From the NCBI GenBank assembly GCA_036986275.1, contig BTRG01000033.1:1-27125 (forward strand): a DNA stretch of 27,125 bases, in the 5' to 3' direction. Shown piece by piece: positions 15,420 through 24,159 of this stretch (positions are counted from its first letter, which is position 1; each line of letters begins with the position of its first letter). The position numbers and the translations under genes are program-made. Under the pieces are notes generated by a model. It worked only from the letters and a program-made list of their open reading frames with translations. It was not told the DNA's origin and did not search any database. Source of the stretch: BTRG01 sp036986275 (GTDB lineage Bacteria > Pseudomonadota > Gammaproteobacteria > Acidiferrobacterales > SZUA-150).

Positions 15420-16073
15420 ATGATGAAGCAATTTATAGCAGGTGGTATGACAGTCATAGTAATGATGTTCCCTACTTTCAGCTATGGCAAGGATGCTGAG
15501 CAAACGAATGATGAGGCGGCTGATGAGCAGGTTATCAATCCGAAAATAGACCGACGCGATATTATTGTACCGCGCATAGACACAGAGGACTTTGAAGTGG
15601 GCGTATATTATGGTGTCCTCAGTATTGAAGACTTTGGCAGCAATTCTGTACAGGGGTTGCGTGCGGCCTACCATGTGACGGAGAGTATATTTTTTGAAGG
15701 TTTTTATGGCCAATCCAAGATAGTAGATACCACGTTCAGAAATCTGGGCGTGCCGCAGTTTCCTAATGAAGAAGAAGACCTGATCTATTACAACATATCC
15801 CTGGGTTATAACTTCTTTCCGGGGGAGATTTTTATTTCTGATGATATAGCGCTGACCTCCGCGGTGTATTTATTGGCGGGTGTGGGGAATACCGTCTTTA
15901 TAGATGAAGACCATAACACGTTTAATTTCGGGTTGGGGTTCCGCATTCTCAGCACCGATTGGCTGGCTTTTCATATGGATATGCAAGACCATATTTTTGA
16001 CTCCGATATTCTCGGTGAAAACAAGACCACCCATAACTTTGAATTGAATTTTGGATTTACTGTATTTTTCTAG
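15420..16073 (+). CDS. Outer-membrane beta-barrel domain protein (OMP_myx_plus-like)
   Basis: The 217-residue protein has a signal peptide (to about SYG, residue 22), then a charged linker with VINPKIDRRDI and IDTEDFEVGVYYGVLSIEDF. The rest is typical strand sequence (LRAAYHVTESIFFEGFYGQS, YYNISLGYNFFPGE) ending in VFF with terminal Phe. The segment DHIFDSDILGENKTTHNFEL and the linker match what I remember of the TIGR04565-type barrel family described from myxobacteria and some gammaproteobacteria. The barrels of this family often travel with the SH3-barrel gene upstream. AGGGA precedes the start. No pore or ligand function is established. Confidence 0.85.
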   Translation: MMKQFIAGGMTVIVMMFPTFSYGKDAEQTNDEAADEQVINPKIDRRDIIVPRIDTEDFEVGVYYGVLSIEDFGSNSVQGLRAAYHVTESIFFEGFYGQSKIVDTTFRNLGVPQFPNEEEDLIYYNISLGYNFFPGEIFISDDIALTSAVYLLAGVGNTVFIDEDHNTFNFGLGFRILSTDWLAFHMDMQDHIFDSDILGENKTTHNFELNFGFTVFF

Positions 16074-16085
16074 GATAAGCAAGAC

Positions 16086-16592
16086 ATGATGCGCATAAAA
16101 ATACTCACTTCTGTATTGTTTGTTATTCTTTCATTAACTGTTGTTACTGTATCGGCGACAGGAATGTCAAGGGGCACTATTGCTCCCAATTTTACGCTTA
16201 AGAGCGCAAGTGGTGAGAACCTGCGCCTGAGTGAATACCGGGGTCAGGTGGTGATGTTGAATTTCTGGGCCACATGGTGTGGGCCATGTCGACAGGAAAT
16301 GCCCATACTCAATGATATGTACAAGCGATACAAGAACAAGGGTTTTGTGCTGCTGGGTGTAAATATTGATGATGATCAGATCAAGGCCAAGGCCATGCTG
16401 GATAATCTCAAGATAACATTCCCCGTAGTGTTTGATCATAAGAAGTCTGTCAGCAAGACCTATAAGGTCGATGCCATGCCCAACAGTATCATGATAGACC
16501 GGGATGGCAAGGTTCAGTATATCCACAGGGGTTACTTGCCGGGCTATGAGAAGAAGTACCGCAAACAGGTCAGAGAGCTCTTGAGGCGCTGA
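16086..16592 (+). CDS. TlpA/ResA-type periplasmic thiol-disulfide oxidoreductase
   Basis: The 168-residue protein has an N-terminal signal sequence or anchor (about residues 4-24), then an AhpC/TSA-like thioredoxin domain: IAPNFTLKSASGENLRLSEY, the active site WCGPC (C65, C68), GVNIDDD and the cis-proline loop VDAMPNS. Family members reduce or isomerise disulfides outside the cytoplasm, commonly for cytochrome c heme attachment or cysteine-containing metal sites. Candidate clients in the run are the CXXCH proteins upstream and the Cys-containing DUF4266 lipoprotein immediately downstream. It is two bases from the next start, so co-translation is likely. Confidence 0.93.
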   Translation: MMRIKILTSVLFVILSLTVVTVSATGMSRGTIAPNFTLKSASGENLRLSEYRGQVVMLNFWATWCGPCRQEMPILNDMYKRYKNKGFVLLGVNIDDDQIKAKAMLDNLKITFPVVFDHKKSVSKTYKVDAMPNSIMIDRDGKVQYIHRGYLPGYEKKYRKQVRELLRR

Positions 16593-16594
16593 AG

Positions 16595-16819
16595 ATGACG
16601 CTGCGTAATATAATAATAGGTCTCGCCATAGCTGTACTGTTGACGGCATGCAGTATAGAACCGTGGGTCAAGCCCTATGAACGCGAAATGCTGGCGGATC
16701 CTATTATGAGTTTTTCACGTGATCCTATCTCCAGTAAATATCGCCAGCATGTTTATGATACACGAGAAGGCGCGCGCGGCGCCGGTGTAGCCCGGGGAGG
16801 CGGCTGTGGCTGCAACTAA
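16595..16819 (+). CDS. DUF4266 lipoprotein with C-terminal Cys-Gly-Cys-Asn tail
   Basis: The 74-residue protein has a lipoprotein signal with lipobox LTAC (Cys19), then IEPWVKPYERE and a central part rich in charged residues (DPIMSFSRDPISSKYRQHVYDTREGARG). It ends in a glycine-rich tail closing with CGCN (C71, C73). This is the DUF4266 pattern: a tiny lipoprotein with an invariant Cys-containing C-terminus and no known function. It overlaps the DUF3570 gene by 14 bases and follows a TlpA-type thioredoxin, an arrangement that family members often show. The tail could bind a metal or be a maturation target (inference). Small size and near-terminal cysteines also recall modified peptides, but no modifying enzyme of that kind is seen here. 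Confidence 0.9.
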   Translation: MTLRNIIIGLAIAVLLTACSIEPWVKPYEREMLADPIMSFSRDPISSKYRQHVYDTREGARGAGVARGGGCGCN

Positions 16820-17921
16820 TCTATGTAGCCGGTGTGGGTATGTTCTGGCCGCATTGTTTACTTACAATGCTCAGGCGATGATCTTGCCGGAAGATCGCAG
16901 CGATGTGCTTTATCACTCCTATGAGGGGGGTGGTGTCGAGGTGACGGGTCCCGCGGTTTTGGTGCGCAAGGGTTTTGCTGAAAAAGTTTCCGTCGCAGCA
17001 ACTTATTATGTCGATAATATTACCAGTGCCTCGATTGATGTTGTCACTACAGCCAGTAAATATACGGATAAGCGTGAAGAAAAAGGCTTAAGTGTAGATT
17101 ACCTTTACCGTGATGCCTTGTTATCCCTGTCTTACACTAATAGCAATGAAAATGATTACACTGCTGCCAGTTATGATTTGAATATCAGCCAGGAAATGCT
17201 TGGCGGTATGACAACTGTCTCACTGGGCTATAACCGGGGTAATGATGAAGTAGGGCGCACCGATGATCCAGGCTTTGCCGAGGGTATAGATCGTTGGCAA
17301 TACCGTTTGGGTGTCTCACAGGTTGTGACCAAGAGTATCATCGTAAGCCTGGATTATGATGCCATCTCCGATGAAGGTTTTCTGAATAATCCCTATCGTT
17401 CAGCCAGAATACTCGGTACCACGGTACCCGAGCGTTATCCGCAAACACGTTCCAGTCACGCTACATCATTTCGTGCTGTCAAACATTTCGATTACCCGGC
17501 CACGGTTAGTTTTTCTTACCGCTATTTCTGGGATACGTGGGAGATCAATGCCAGTAACTATGAACTGGCATATGACCAGTATCTGTGGTCAAGAAAGCTG
17601 TTATTGAACGTGTATTATCGGAATTATTCACAGCAAGGCGCATCATTTTACAGCGATGAGTTCTCGAGAGAGCAGAACTACATGGCCAGGGACAAGGAGT
17701 TGAGCACATTTAGCAGCGATGCCTTAGGGGCAAAAATCAGTTACGTCTTTTTGGGAGAACCCTGGAGCATACTGGATAAAGGTACAGTAAATTTTTCATA
17801 CGAATATATTTCTTTTGATTATGATGACTACACAGACAGGCGCCCGGATAGCAGTTCATTTGGAGAGCCCTATTCGTTCGACGCCAATGTGTATCAATTA
17901 TTTGTTTCCCTCTGGTATTGA
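16806..17921 (+). CDS. DUF3570 outer-membrane protein
   Basis: The 371-residue protein starts at GTG 16806 inside the DUF4266 tail codons; GGGAGG precedes it. After a signal region (to about QAM, residue 24) it shows ILPEDRSDVLYHSYEGGGVEVTGPAVLVRKGF, a typical DUF3570 start, then many short amphipathic strands rich in Tyr, Asp and Ser (VAATYYVDNITSASIDVV, SVDYLYRDALLSLSYT, VSFSYRYFWDTW). It ends LFVSLWY with a C-terminal aromatic residue, as expected for an outer-membrane barrel, perhaps 16 or more strands. The family has no established substrate. Tight coupling with DUF4266 suggests the lipoprotein is a partner or plug. Confidence 0.88.
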   Translation: MAATNLCSRCGYVLAALFTYNAQAMILPEDRSDVLYHSYEGGGVEVTGPAVLVRKGFAEKVSVAATYYVDNITSASIDVVTTASKYTDKREEKGLSVDYLYRDALLSLSYTNSNENDYTAASYDLNISQEMLGGMTTVSLGYNRGNDEVGRTDDPGFAEGIDRWQYRLGVSQVVTKSIIVSLDYDAISDEGFLNNPYRSARILGTTVPERYPQTRSSHATSFRAVKHFDYPATVSFSYRYFWDTWEINASNYELAYDQYLWSRKLLLNVYYRNYSQQGASFYSDEFSREQNYMARDKELSTFSSDALGAKISYVFLGEPWSILDKGTVNFSYEYISFDYDDYTDRRPDSSSFGEPYSFDANVYQLFVSLWY

Positions 17922-17950
17922 AGAGATAGATTAGTCGGCAGGAGGTTTAT

Positions 17951-18484
17951 GTGAAGCACATACTTATTAATGTAATGTTTGGTCTGGCCATGATGAGCAC
18001 TGTTTTGCAGGCAGCTGAAGACAGGGCCAGACCGGAATTCCGTGATCTCGACAGTAAGATTCAGGATCTGAAACAAGATGTGCTGGATCTGAATCGTGAT
18101 TTGTTTGCACTGGAAGAAGAACTGTTATTCCCCGCCAATACGCAGGTGGCTGTGTTCCTGTCCATGGACGTGGGTAAATTCTTCTCTCTGGATTCGGTGC
18201 AATTAAAGGTCAACGACAAGGAGATTGCCAATCATCTGTACACGAAACGCGAAGTGGAGGCACTGATACGTGGTGGTGTGCAGCGTTTATATATTGGTAA
18301 TTTCAAGCTCGGAGAACATGAGCTGGTCGCTTTTATTACCGGCAAGGGTCCACAGGGTCGTGATTTCAGGCTGGGTACGAATGTAAAATTTAATAAGGAA
18401 GACGACCCCAAGTACATCGAACTCAAGATCCGGGACGTAGAGTCCAAGCGGCAACCCAGTTTTGATGTCAAGGTATGGGACTAA
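17951..18484 (+). CDS. Exported coiled-coil protein of the envelope gene run
   Basis: The 177-residue protein starts at GTG 17951 after GGAGG with five-base spacing; the ATG at 17949 is out of frame. A signal peptide ends near residue 22 (LQA/AED). Residues about 28-60 form a coiled coil (DLDSKIQDLKQDVLDLNRDL). A beta-rich C-terminal domain follows (TQVAVFLSMDVGKFFSLDSVQLKVND, then LYIGNFKLGEHELVAFITGKG), which looks like an Ig-like fold. Similar proteins sit next to TPR/ExbBD genes and are sometimes labelled AraC-like, but no helix-turn-helix is present. A periplasmic scaffold is the best guess. It overlaps the next gene by ten bases. Confidence 0.75.
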   Translation: MKHILINVMFGLAMMSTVLQAAEDRARPEFRDLDSKIQDLKQDVLDLNRDLFALEEELLFPANTQVAVFLSMDVGKFFSLDSVQLKVNDKEIANHLYTKREVEALIRGGVQRLYIGNFKLGEHELVAFITGKGPQGRDFRLGTNVKFNKEDDPKYIELKIRDVESKRQPSFDVKVWD

Positions 18485-20388
18485 ACACCTGGGCCATGAA
18501 GACGTTGCGGCAACAATACGGAGCAGGCCTGCTAGTGGTGACACTGATTTGCAGTGTGGCCAGTAGCACAGTGTTTGCCGCTAACAAGGAAAATGCAGGC
18601 GACAGCGAGTGGCGAGAAGTTCGTGATCTGTATTTTGGTGAGACCTTGTTTCATTTTTACCAGCGCCAGTATTTCTCCGCAATAACTCACTTAATGGCCG
18701 CGCAACGTGGACAACGCCTGCCGAACCATAAAGATGAGGCCGAGTTGCTACTCGGTGGCATGTACTTGTCTTATGGCCTGCATAAAACCGCCGGCGCTAT
18801 ATTTGAACGCTTGATAGGCGAGGGCGCCACCCAGGATATACAGGACCGCGCCTGGTTTTATCTTGGCAAGATTCGTTATCAGCGTGGTTATTTGCAACAG
18901 GCTGAATCGGCGTTGGGGAAAATCAAGAATACCCTGCCGCAACATCTACAGCAGGAACGGCAGGTCTTGTTTGCAAACTTACTGATCAAACGTGGCGAAT
19001 ATGAACAGGCTGTCAAAATACTGGCGGAGCTGGAAAGCGATGAAGGCTGGGGGGCCTATGGTCGTTATAACCTGGGCATTGCCCTGGTGAAGTCAGGCAA
19101 GGCCAGGGAGGGCGTCCATTTATTGCGCAAAGTAGCAGAGATTGATGCCAAAGATGAGGAGATGCGTTCGCTCAAGGATAAGGCCTATACGGCGTTGGGA
19201 TACAGCTCTCTTAAAGAGCAAAAGGTGGCCCTGGCAAAAGAATATTTACAACAAGTGCGACTGGATGGCTTGTTGTCTAACAAGGCTTTGCTGGGGACGG
19301 GCTGGGCCTACTCAGCGGAAGATAACTATGAAAAGGCTTTGGTGCACTGGAAGGAATTACATCAACGCAATGTCATTGATTCCGCGGTTCAGGAATCCCT
19401 GTTGGCCGTGCCCTATGCATTGGGAAAACTGGAAGCCTATCCTCAGGCGATGCAGCACTATCGTGAGGCCATCGCTGTATTTGAAGCCGAGCAGCAGCGC
19501 CTGGGTTATTCCATTGAGTCCATACGCGCAGGTAATCTGGTGAAGAGCTTACTGGAACTGGACCCTGATAGTGAAATGGGATGGTTCTGGTCTATAAAAA
19601 AATTACCCGATGCACCGGAGACGCGTTACCTGATTTCCATGTTGGCAAGCCATGAATTTCAGGAGGCATTGAAGAATTATCGTGATCTGCGTTTTCTTGA
19701 GCGCAACATGTCACGTTGGCTGGAGGATACTTATACTTTTGATTCTATATTGGCTGTCAGACGTAAGGCCTATAATAATAAGATGCCACACATAGTAAAG
19801 CGTTATCAGCAACTGGACACAGGCGTTCTGAAGGCAAAACGGGATACCCTGGAGAAGCGTGTCGCTATCATAGAACAAAAGCACGAAGTGCTGGCCCTTG
19901 CCAATGGCAAGGAGATGGCCCAGTTACAAATCTTAAAGAATGTTGATCAAAGATTAAAACGGATGAAGGGCAAGGAAGATCTCTCTGAACAACAGGATAA
20001 ATACAGGTTAACGCGTGGCGTGATTCTGTGGAACATCATGAGCGATTTCACGCCGCGCTTGTGGAAGGTCAAGCGTGGCATACTGGATCTGGACAAGGCC
20101 CTTGCTGAAACCGCAATTCGTCGACGAGGTATGATGCGTGCCCAACGTCTGGCGCCGAGCATGTTTGAGGGTTTTACAGACCGCATTGCGGCCTTGCGTC
20201 TGCGTCTGCGGGCTTATCAAAGCAGGACAACGCATCTGGCACGCTTGCAGGAGCGTTATCTACAAGACTTGGCGGTGGAAGGTTTGCAACGACAGCAACA
20301 ACGTCTGTTGACGTATTTGACACAGGCACGGTTTGGTGTCGCCCAGATCTTTGACAAGGCTACGCGTGGAGTGGCGGCGCCGCAATGA
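18475..20388 (+). CDS. Exported TPR and coiled-coil protein
   Basis: The 637-residue protein starts at ATG 18475 (ATG 18496 is an alternative) and has a signal peptide ending near SSTVFA. Residues about 50-330 are helical repeats of TPR type (AELLLGGMYLSYGLHKTAGAIF, AWFYLGKIRYQRGYLQQAESAL, YNLGIALVKSGKAREGVHLL, ALLGTGWAYSAEDNYEKALV). The later part (about 430-620) is charged and helical with probable coiled coils (TLEKRVAIIEQKHEVLALAN, LRLRLRAYQSRTTHLARLQE). It is likely periplasmic, acting as a protein-protein scaffold. Its stop codon overlaps the next start (ATGA), indicating coupled translation and stoichiometric production with the next TPR lipoprotein. Confidence 0.85.
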   Translation: MGLNTWAMKTLRQQYGAGLLVVTLICSVASSTVFAANKENAGDSEWREVRDLYFGETLFHFYQRQYFSAITHLMAAQRGQRLPNHKDEAELLLGGMYLSYGLHKTAGAIFERLIGEGATQDIQDRAWFYLGKIRYQRGYLQQAESALGKIKNTLPQHLQQERQVLFANLLIKRGEYEQAVKILAELESDEGWGAYGRYNLGIALVKSGKAREGVHLLRKVAEIDAKDEEMRSLKDKAYTALGYSSLKEQKVALAKEYLQQVRLDGLLSNKALLGTGWAYSAEDNYEKALVHWKELHQRNVIDSAVQESLLAVPYALGKLEAYPQAMQHYREAIAVFEAEQQRLGYSIESIRAGNLVKSLLELDPDSEMGWFWSIKKLPDAPETRYLISMLASHEFQEALKNYRDLRFLERNMSRWLEDTYTFDSILAVRRKAYNNKMPHIVKRYQQLDTGVLKAKRDTLEKRVAIIEQKHEVLALANGKEMAQLQILKNVDQRLKRMKGKEDLSEQQDKYRLTRGVILWNIMSDFTPRLWKVKRGILDLDKALAETAIRRRGMMRAQRLAPSMFEGFTDRIAALRLRLRAYQSRTTHLARLQERYLQDLAVEGLQRQQQRLLTYLTQARFGVAQIFDKATRGVAAPQ

Positions 20389-23240
20389 TTGTGCGCATCA
20401 ATAAAAGTCATATAGTACTGTCATGTTTAACCGCGGTGCTGTTGGCGTGCAGTACCAGCAGTGAACGTGCCGGGCCCACCATCGAGACCCTGAATGAACG
20501 CAGCTTCGAGATAGATCGTAGCGCCAAACTCACGATAGACCGGGAAAAGGCCATCAATACCTATCGTGAGTTTCTTGCTACACAACCGGACTATCCTTTG
20601 CGCGCCGAGGCCATGCGCCGTCTCGCTGATCTGGAAATGGAAAGCAAGGATGAGAGTTTCGCGGAAGGTGTAGAGCGGCTAAAGGAGCAGGTGCAACAGG
20701 CCGGACGCGTGGATGATGGCGGCGGCAATGCCAGGGATTATGCCGGCACCATCAGGTTGTATACCGGTTTATTAAAGGCCTATCCCTATTATCCCGGTAA
20801 TGACCGTGTGCTGTATCAATTGGCCAAGGCCTATGAGCATACCGGTGAGCAGAGCCGCTCATTGGCAACATTGGACAGGTTGGTCAGGGATTATCCCAAG
20901 ACCGAGTTCATCGATGAGGCGCAATTTCGTCGCGGTGAATTGCACTTTACCTTGCGTCAATATGATCGGTCACAATATGCCTATAAGGCCGTCGTCGATT
21001 ATGGGCCGGCCTCACGTTATTTTGAACGTGCGTTATTTATGCACGGTTGGTCCCTGTTTAAACAAAGTCGCTATGATGATGCGCTGGCCTCTTTCTTTAC
21101 ACTGGTGGACAGGAAGCTGGGCACCCGTCGCACCGACAAGGTCGACGAAGTGATGACGGGCATGGATCGCAGTGAGCGTGAAATGCTGGAAGACAGTTTT
21201 CGTGCCATGACGCTCAGTTTTTCCTATTTGCAGGGCCCCAGGACCGTGGCCGAGTCTTTTGCGCAGCGGGGGCAACGCGCATATGAATACTATATCTATA
21301 ACCGTCTGGGTGAGTACTATATCAAGCGTGAGCGTATTCGTGATGCCGCCGAGACCTATGGCGCCTTTGCCCGTCTCTATCCGGCGCACAAGGAATCGGC
21401 CTTTATGCAACTCAAGGTTGTGGAGGCTTATCAGAAAAGCAACTTTGCTACGTTGGCCTTGGTTGCCAAGGAGGCCTTTGTCACGCAATACGGTGTCGGC
21501 AGTCGTTACTGGAGATTATATGACGAGGATATGCATAACCGCCTGCGTCCGCACTTGCAAAAACATCTAAGCGAACTGGCCGGGCACTTTCATGCCAGCG
21601 CACAAAAGAGCCGCAAGGTGGCCGATTATCAAAAGGCGGCGCGCTGGTATCGCAAACAAATTACCGATTTTCCCAAAGCGACGCGCACACCGAAGGTCAA
21701 CTTCCTGCTGGCGGAAAGCCTGTATGAAGGGCAGCAGTACCGGGACGCCATCACCGAATATGAGAAAACGGCTTATTACTATCCCAAAAACAAAAACAGT
21801 GCCGAGGCCGGTTATGCGGCCTTGTTGGCCTATAGCAAGTATGTTGTACGCCTGCCTGCAGAACAGCATAAGGGGTGGAAGGTCAAGGCCATCAATAGCG
21901 CGGTACGGTTTGCTGATACCTTCCCCGGGGATAAACGTGTGGCATCAGTCTTGACCAAGTCCGCTGAAGAGTTATTCGCCATGCATAACCCGGACCGCGC
22001 TACTATTTTAGCACGTCGCGTGTTAACGCTTAAGCCGACAGCACGGTCGTCTCTTCGTCGTACGGCCTGGACAGTGGTGGCACATACTGAATTTGAACGT
22101 GGGGCCTTTGCCAAGGCCGAGTCCGGCTATCGTGAGGTATTACGCCTCACGGCCAGGAAAAATAAATCATACAACACAATGCTGGAGCGCCTGGCTTCAT
22201 CTATATACAAGCAGGGTGAGCAACAACGCGCCGCCGGTAATCAGCGTGCCGCTGTCGCACACTTTTTACGTATAGGAAAGGTGGTGCCCAGTTCAGCCAT
22301 ACGCGTCACAGCGGAATATGATGCCGCGGCCACCCTGATTACCTTAAAGGATTGGAAGGCCGCGATACGTGTACTGGAATCTTTCCGCAGACTTTATCCG
22401 CGCAGTACATTGCAGGGCGAAGTGACCAAGAAACTGGCCGTGGCCTATCTGGTAAACGGACAATCGAGCAAGGCGGCGGCACAATACGAGCGCATTGCCG
22501 CGACCAGTCAAGACAAGGGAGTGCGACGAGATGCTATTTGGGAAGCAGCCAAGCTGTATCAAAAGTCCGGCAAGAAAACGCTGGCGTTCAAGACCTACAA
22601 GAAATATATCAAACAGTTTCCGCGGCCTGTGGAACAGTCCATGGAGGCGCGAAGGCTGGTGGCCAAGTATTATGGTGAGCATAAGGATTGGAAGAAACGT
22701 AATTACTGGCTAAAACAGATTATTACGGTCGATAGTCGTGCTGGCTCACAACGGTCGGATCGTACACGTTATCTTGCTGCCCAGGCGACGTTTACATTGG
22801 CCGAGCCATATTACACCGCTTTCAGGAAAGTACGGTTGCTAAGGCCCTTAAAGAAAAGTCTGAAGAAGAAAAAGAAACGTATGCAGGAGGCCATCAAGGC
22901 CTATAGTCACGCGGCGGATTACAATGTTGCCAGCGTGACCACGGCGGCCACGTATCGTATTGCCGAGATCTATTTCACACTCAGTAAGGATTTGCTGAAA
23001 TCTGAGCGCCCCAAAAAGCTGAATGCCGAGGAACGGGAGCAATATGATGTGTTGCTGGAAGAACAGGCATACCCCTTTGAAGAGAAGGCCATAGAATTAC
23101 ATGAGAATAATGCCCGGCGGGTAAGCAAGGGTATATACGACGACTGGGTAAAACGCAGTTTTTTCAGTCTCAGTAAGCTCCGGCCCGTGCGTTATGCCAA
23201 GAACGAAAAGCGTGAGGTGATAGTCAGTGACCTGCGCTAG
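20385..23240 (+). CDS. Large TPR lipoprotein
   Basis: The 951-residue protein has a lipoprotein signal with lipobox LLAC (Cys22). Nearly the whole mature chain is made of TPR-like helical pairs, with repeating motifs such as VLYQLAKAYEHTGEQSRSLATL, DEAQFRRGELHFTLRQYDRS, ALFMHGWSLFKQSRYDDALA and FLLAESLYEGQQYRDAITEY. A basic Lys-rich stretch (LKKSLKKKKKRM) lies near residue 820. It would form a long solenoid attached to a membrane, similar in style to the TPR proteins of myxobacterial motility and secretion machines. No enzymatic motif is present. It overlaps the next gene by 14 bases. Confidence 0.87.
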   Translation: MIVRINKSHIVLSCLTAVLLACSTSSERAGPTIETLNERSFEIDRSAKLTIDREKAINTYREFLATQPDYPLRAEAMRRLADLEMESKDESFAEGVERLKEQVQQAGRVDDGGGNARDYAGTIRLYTGLLKAYPYYPGNDRVLYQLAKAYEHTGEQSRSLATLDRLVRDYPKTEFIDEAQFRRGELHFTLRQYDRSQYAYKAVVDYGPASRYFERALFMHGWSLFKQSRYDDALASFFTLVDRKLGTRRTDKVDEVMTGMDRSEREMLEDSFRAMTLSFSYLQGPRTVAESFAQRGQRAYEYYIYNRLGEYYIKRERIRDAAETYGAFARLYPAHKESAFMQLKVVEAYQKSNFATLALVAKEAFVTQYGVGSRYWRLYDEDMHNRLRPHLQKHLSELAGHFHASAQKSRKVADYQKAARWYRKQITDFPKATRTPKVNFLLAESLYEGQQYRDAITEYEKTAYYYPKNKNSAEAGYAALLAYSKYVVRLPAEQHKGWKVKAINSAVRFADTFPGDKRVASVLTKSAEELFAMHNPDRATILARRVLTLKPTARSSLRRTAWTVVAHTEFERGAFAKAESGYREVLRLTARKNKSYNTMLERLASSIYKQGEQQRAAGNQRAAVAHFLRIGKVVPSSAIRVTAEYDAAATLITLKDWKAAIRVLESFRRLYPRSTLQGEVTKKLAVAYLVNGQSSKAAAQYERIAATSQDKGVRRDAIWEAAKLYQKSGKKTLAFKTYKKYIKQFPRPVEQSMEARRLVAKYYGEHKDWKKRNYWLKQIITVDSRAGSQRSDRTRYLAAQATFTLAEPYYTAFRKVRLLRPLKKSLKKKKKRMQEAIKAYSHAADYNVASVTTAATYRIAEIYFTLSKDLLKSERPKKLNAEEREQYDVLLEEQAYPFEEKAIELHENNARRVSKGIYDDWVKRSFFSLSKLRPVRYAKNEKREVIVSDLR

Positions 23241-23826
23241 AATATTTCTGTTATTGTTTGTAACGGTGCTAGCGGCTTGTAGTAGCCTGCCCACTTCCCA
23301 GGACAGGAAGGCCCTGGCGCAGGAGAATATCAAACCGGCTGCCAGGTCGGATTTCAGTCGTGCCGTCAAGGCCCTTAAGGCGCGCAAGCACAAGACAGCG
23401 GAACGCCTGCTTATCAGCATGACCAGGAAGTACCCAGAATTGTCAGGACCCTATCTCAATCTGGGCATACTCTACTCGCGTACCTCAAGGTACAGGAAAG
23501 CAGAGACGTGGCTGCGCAAGGCGATAAAAGTGAATCCCCGCAAGGCCGCGGCTTATAATGAGCTGGGTATATTGTTGCGCAATCAGGGAAAATTCAAGCA
23601 GGCCAGAGAGGCCTATGAGCAGGCCCTGAGCGTTGATCCGGATTATGCCTACGCACATCTGAATCTCGGTATCCTGTTTGACCTGTATTTGCTACAAAGT
23701 AAGGATGCATTGAGTCACTATCGGCGTTATCAGAATCAGCGTCCAGGGGATAAAAAACAGGTCTCCAAGTGGATCATCGATCTTGAACGAAGAATCAAGC
23801 GAGGCGATAAAGTTGCGTTGTATTAG
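23227..23826 (+). CDS. Small TPR lipoprotein
   Basis: The 199-residue protein starts at GTG 23227, inside the previous gene, eight bases after GAGG. The lipobox is LAAC (Cys18). Three to four TPRs are clear between about residues 45 and 165 (GPYLNLGILYSRTSRYRKAE, AAYNELGILLRNQGKFKQAR, YAHLNLGILFDLYLLQSKDA). The chain ends in a charged helix. It resembles pilotin-like TPR lipoproteins (PilF-type) in size and design, which assist assembly of outer-membrane parts; that role is an inference here. Confidence 0.88.
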   Translation: MTCARIFLLLFVTVLAACSSLPTSQDRKALAQENIKPAARSDFSRAVKALKARKHKTAERLLISMTRKYPELSGPYLNLGILYSRTSRYRKAETWLRKAIKVNPRKAAAYNELGILLRNQGKFKQAREAYEQALSVDPDYAYAHLNLGILFDLYLLQSKDALSHYRRYQNQRPGDKKQVSKWIIDLERRIKRGDKVALY

Positions 23827-24091
23827 CAGAATTTACTTGATTGGTTTGCTACTTATTGTCTTTTTGGGGTCGGCCGGCGCCGAAGATCGAATCAATCTTG
23901 AAGGTACTTCGATTATCGGTAACAGTGAATTGCCCAAGGTACTTTATATTGTACCCTGGAAGAAGGCGCCCATCGGTGACCTGGTGGGACGCCCGGTAGA
24001 AAGTTTACTGGATGAGGTTTTATCACCGTTGGATCGCGATATTTTTCGTCGCGAAATTAGTTATTACCAGTTATTGAATGCAAAACAGTAG
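23813..24091 (+). CDS. Small secreted protein of unknown function
   Basis: The start is placed at TTG 23813, preceded at eight bases by GAGG. This gives a 92-residue protein with a clean signal peptide (RCISRIYLIGLLLIVFLGSAGA) directly at the N-terminus; an upstream TTG at 23783 would bury it. The mature part contains INLEGTSIIGNSELPKVLYI and VPWKKAPIGDLVGRP, which look conserved rather than random, then an acidic helix. I do not recognise a named family. Its position between the TPR lipoprotein and the ExbB-type gene suggests a periplasmic accessory of the motor complex. Confidence 0.75.
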   Translation: MRCISRIYLIGLLLIVFLGSAGAEDRINLEGTSIIGNSELPKVLYIVPWKKAPIGDLVGRPVESLLDEVLSPLDRDIFRREISYYQLLNAKQ

Positions 24092-24159
24092 TCCGTGTTA
24101 CGCCACGATAGTTAAAGCGATGTTTATTTGTCATTGAGTTTATCCAGAAGGAGGGTGTT

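Noticed and set aside
17951..18484. AraC-type transcription regulator
   Set aside because: Signal peptide, coiled coil and beta-rich domain are visible; no helix-turn-helix. The label would be an annotation carry-over.
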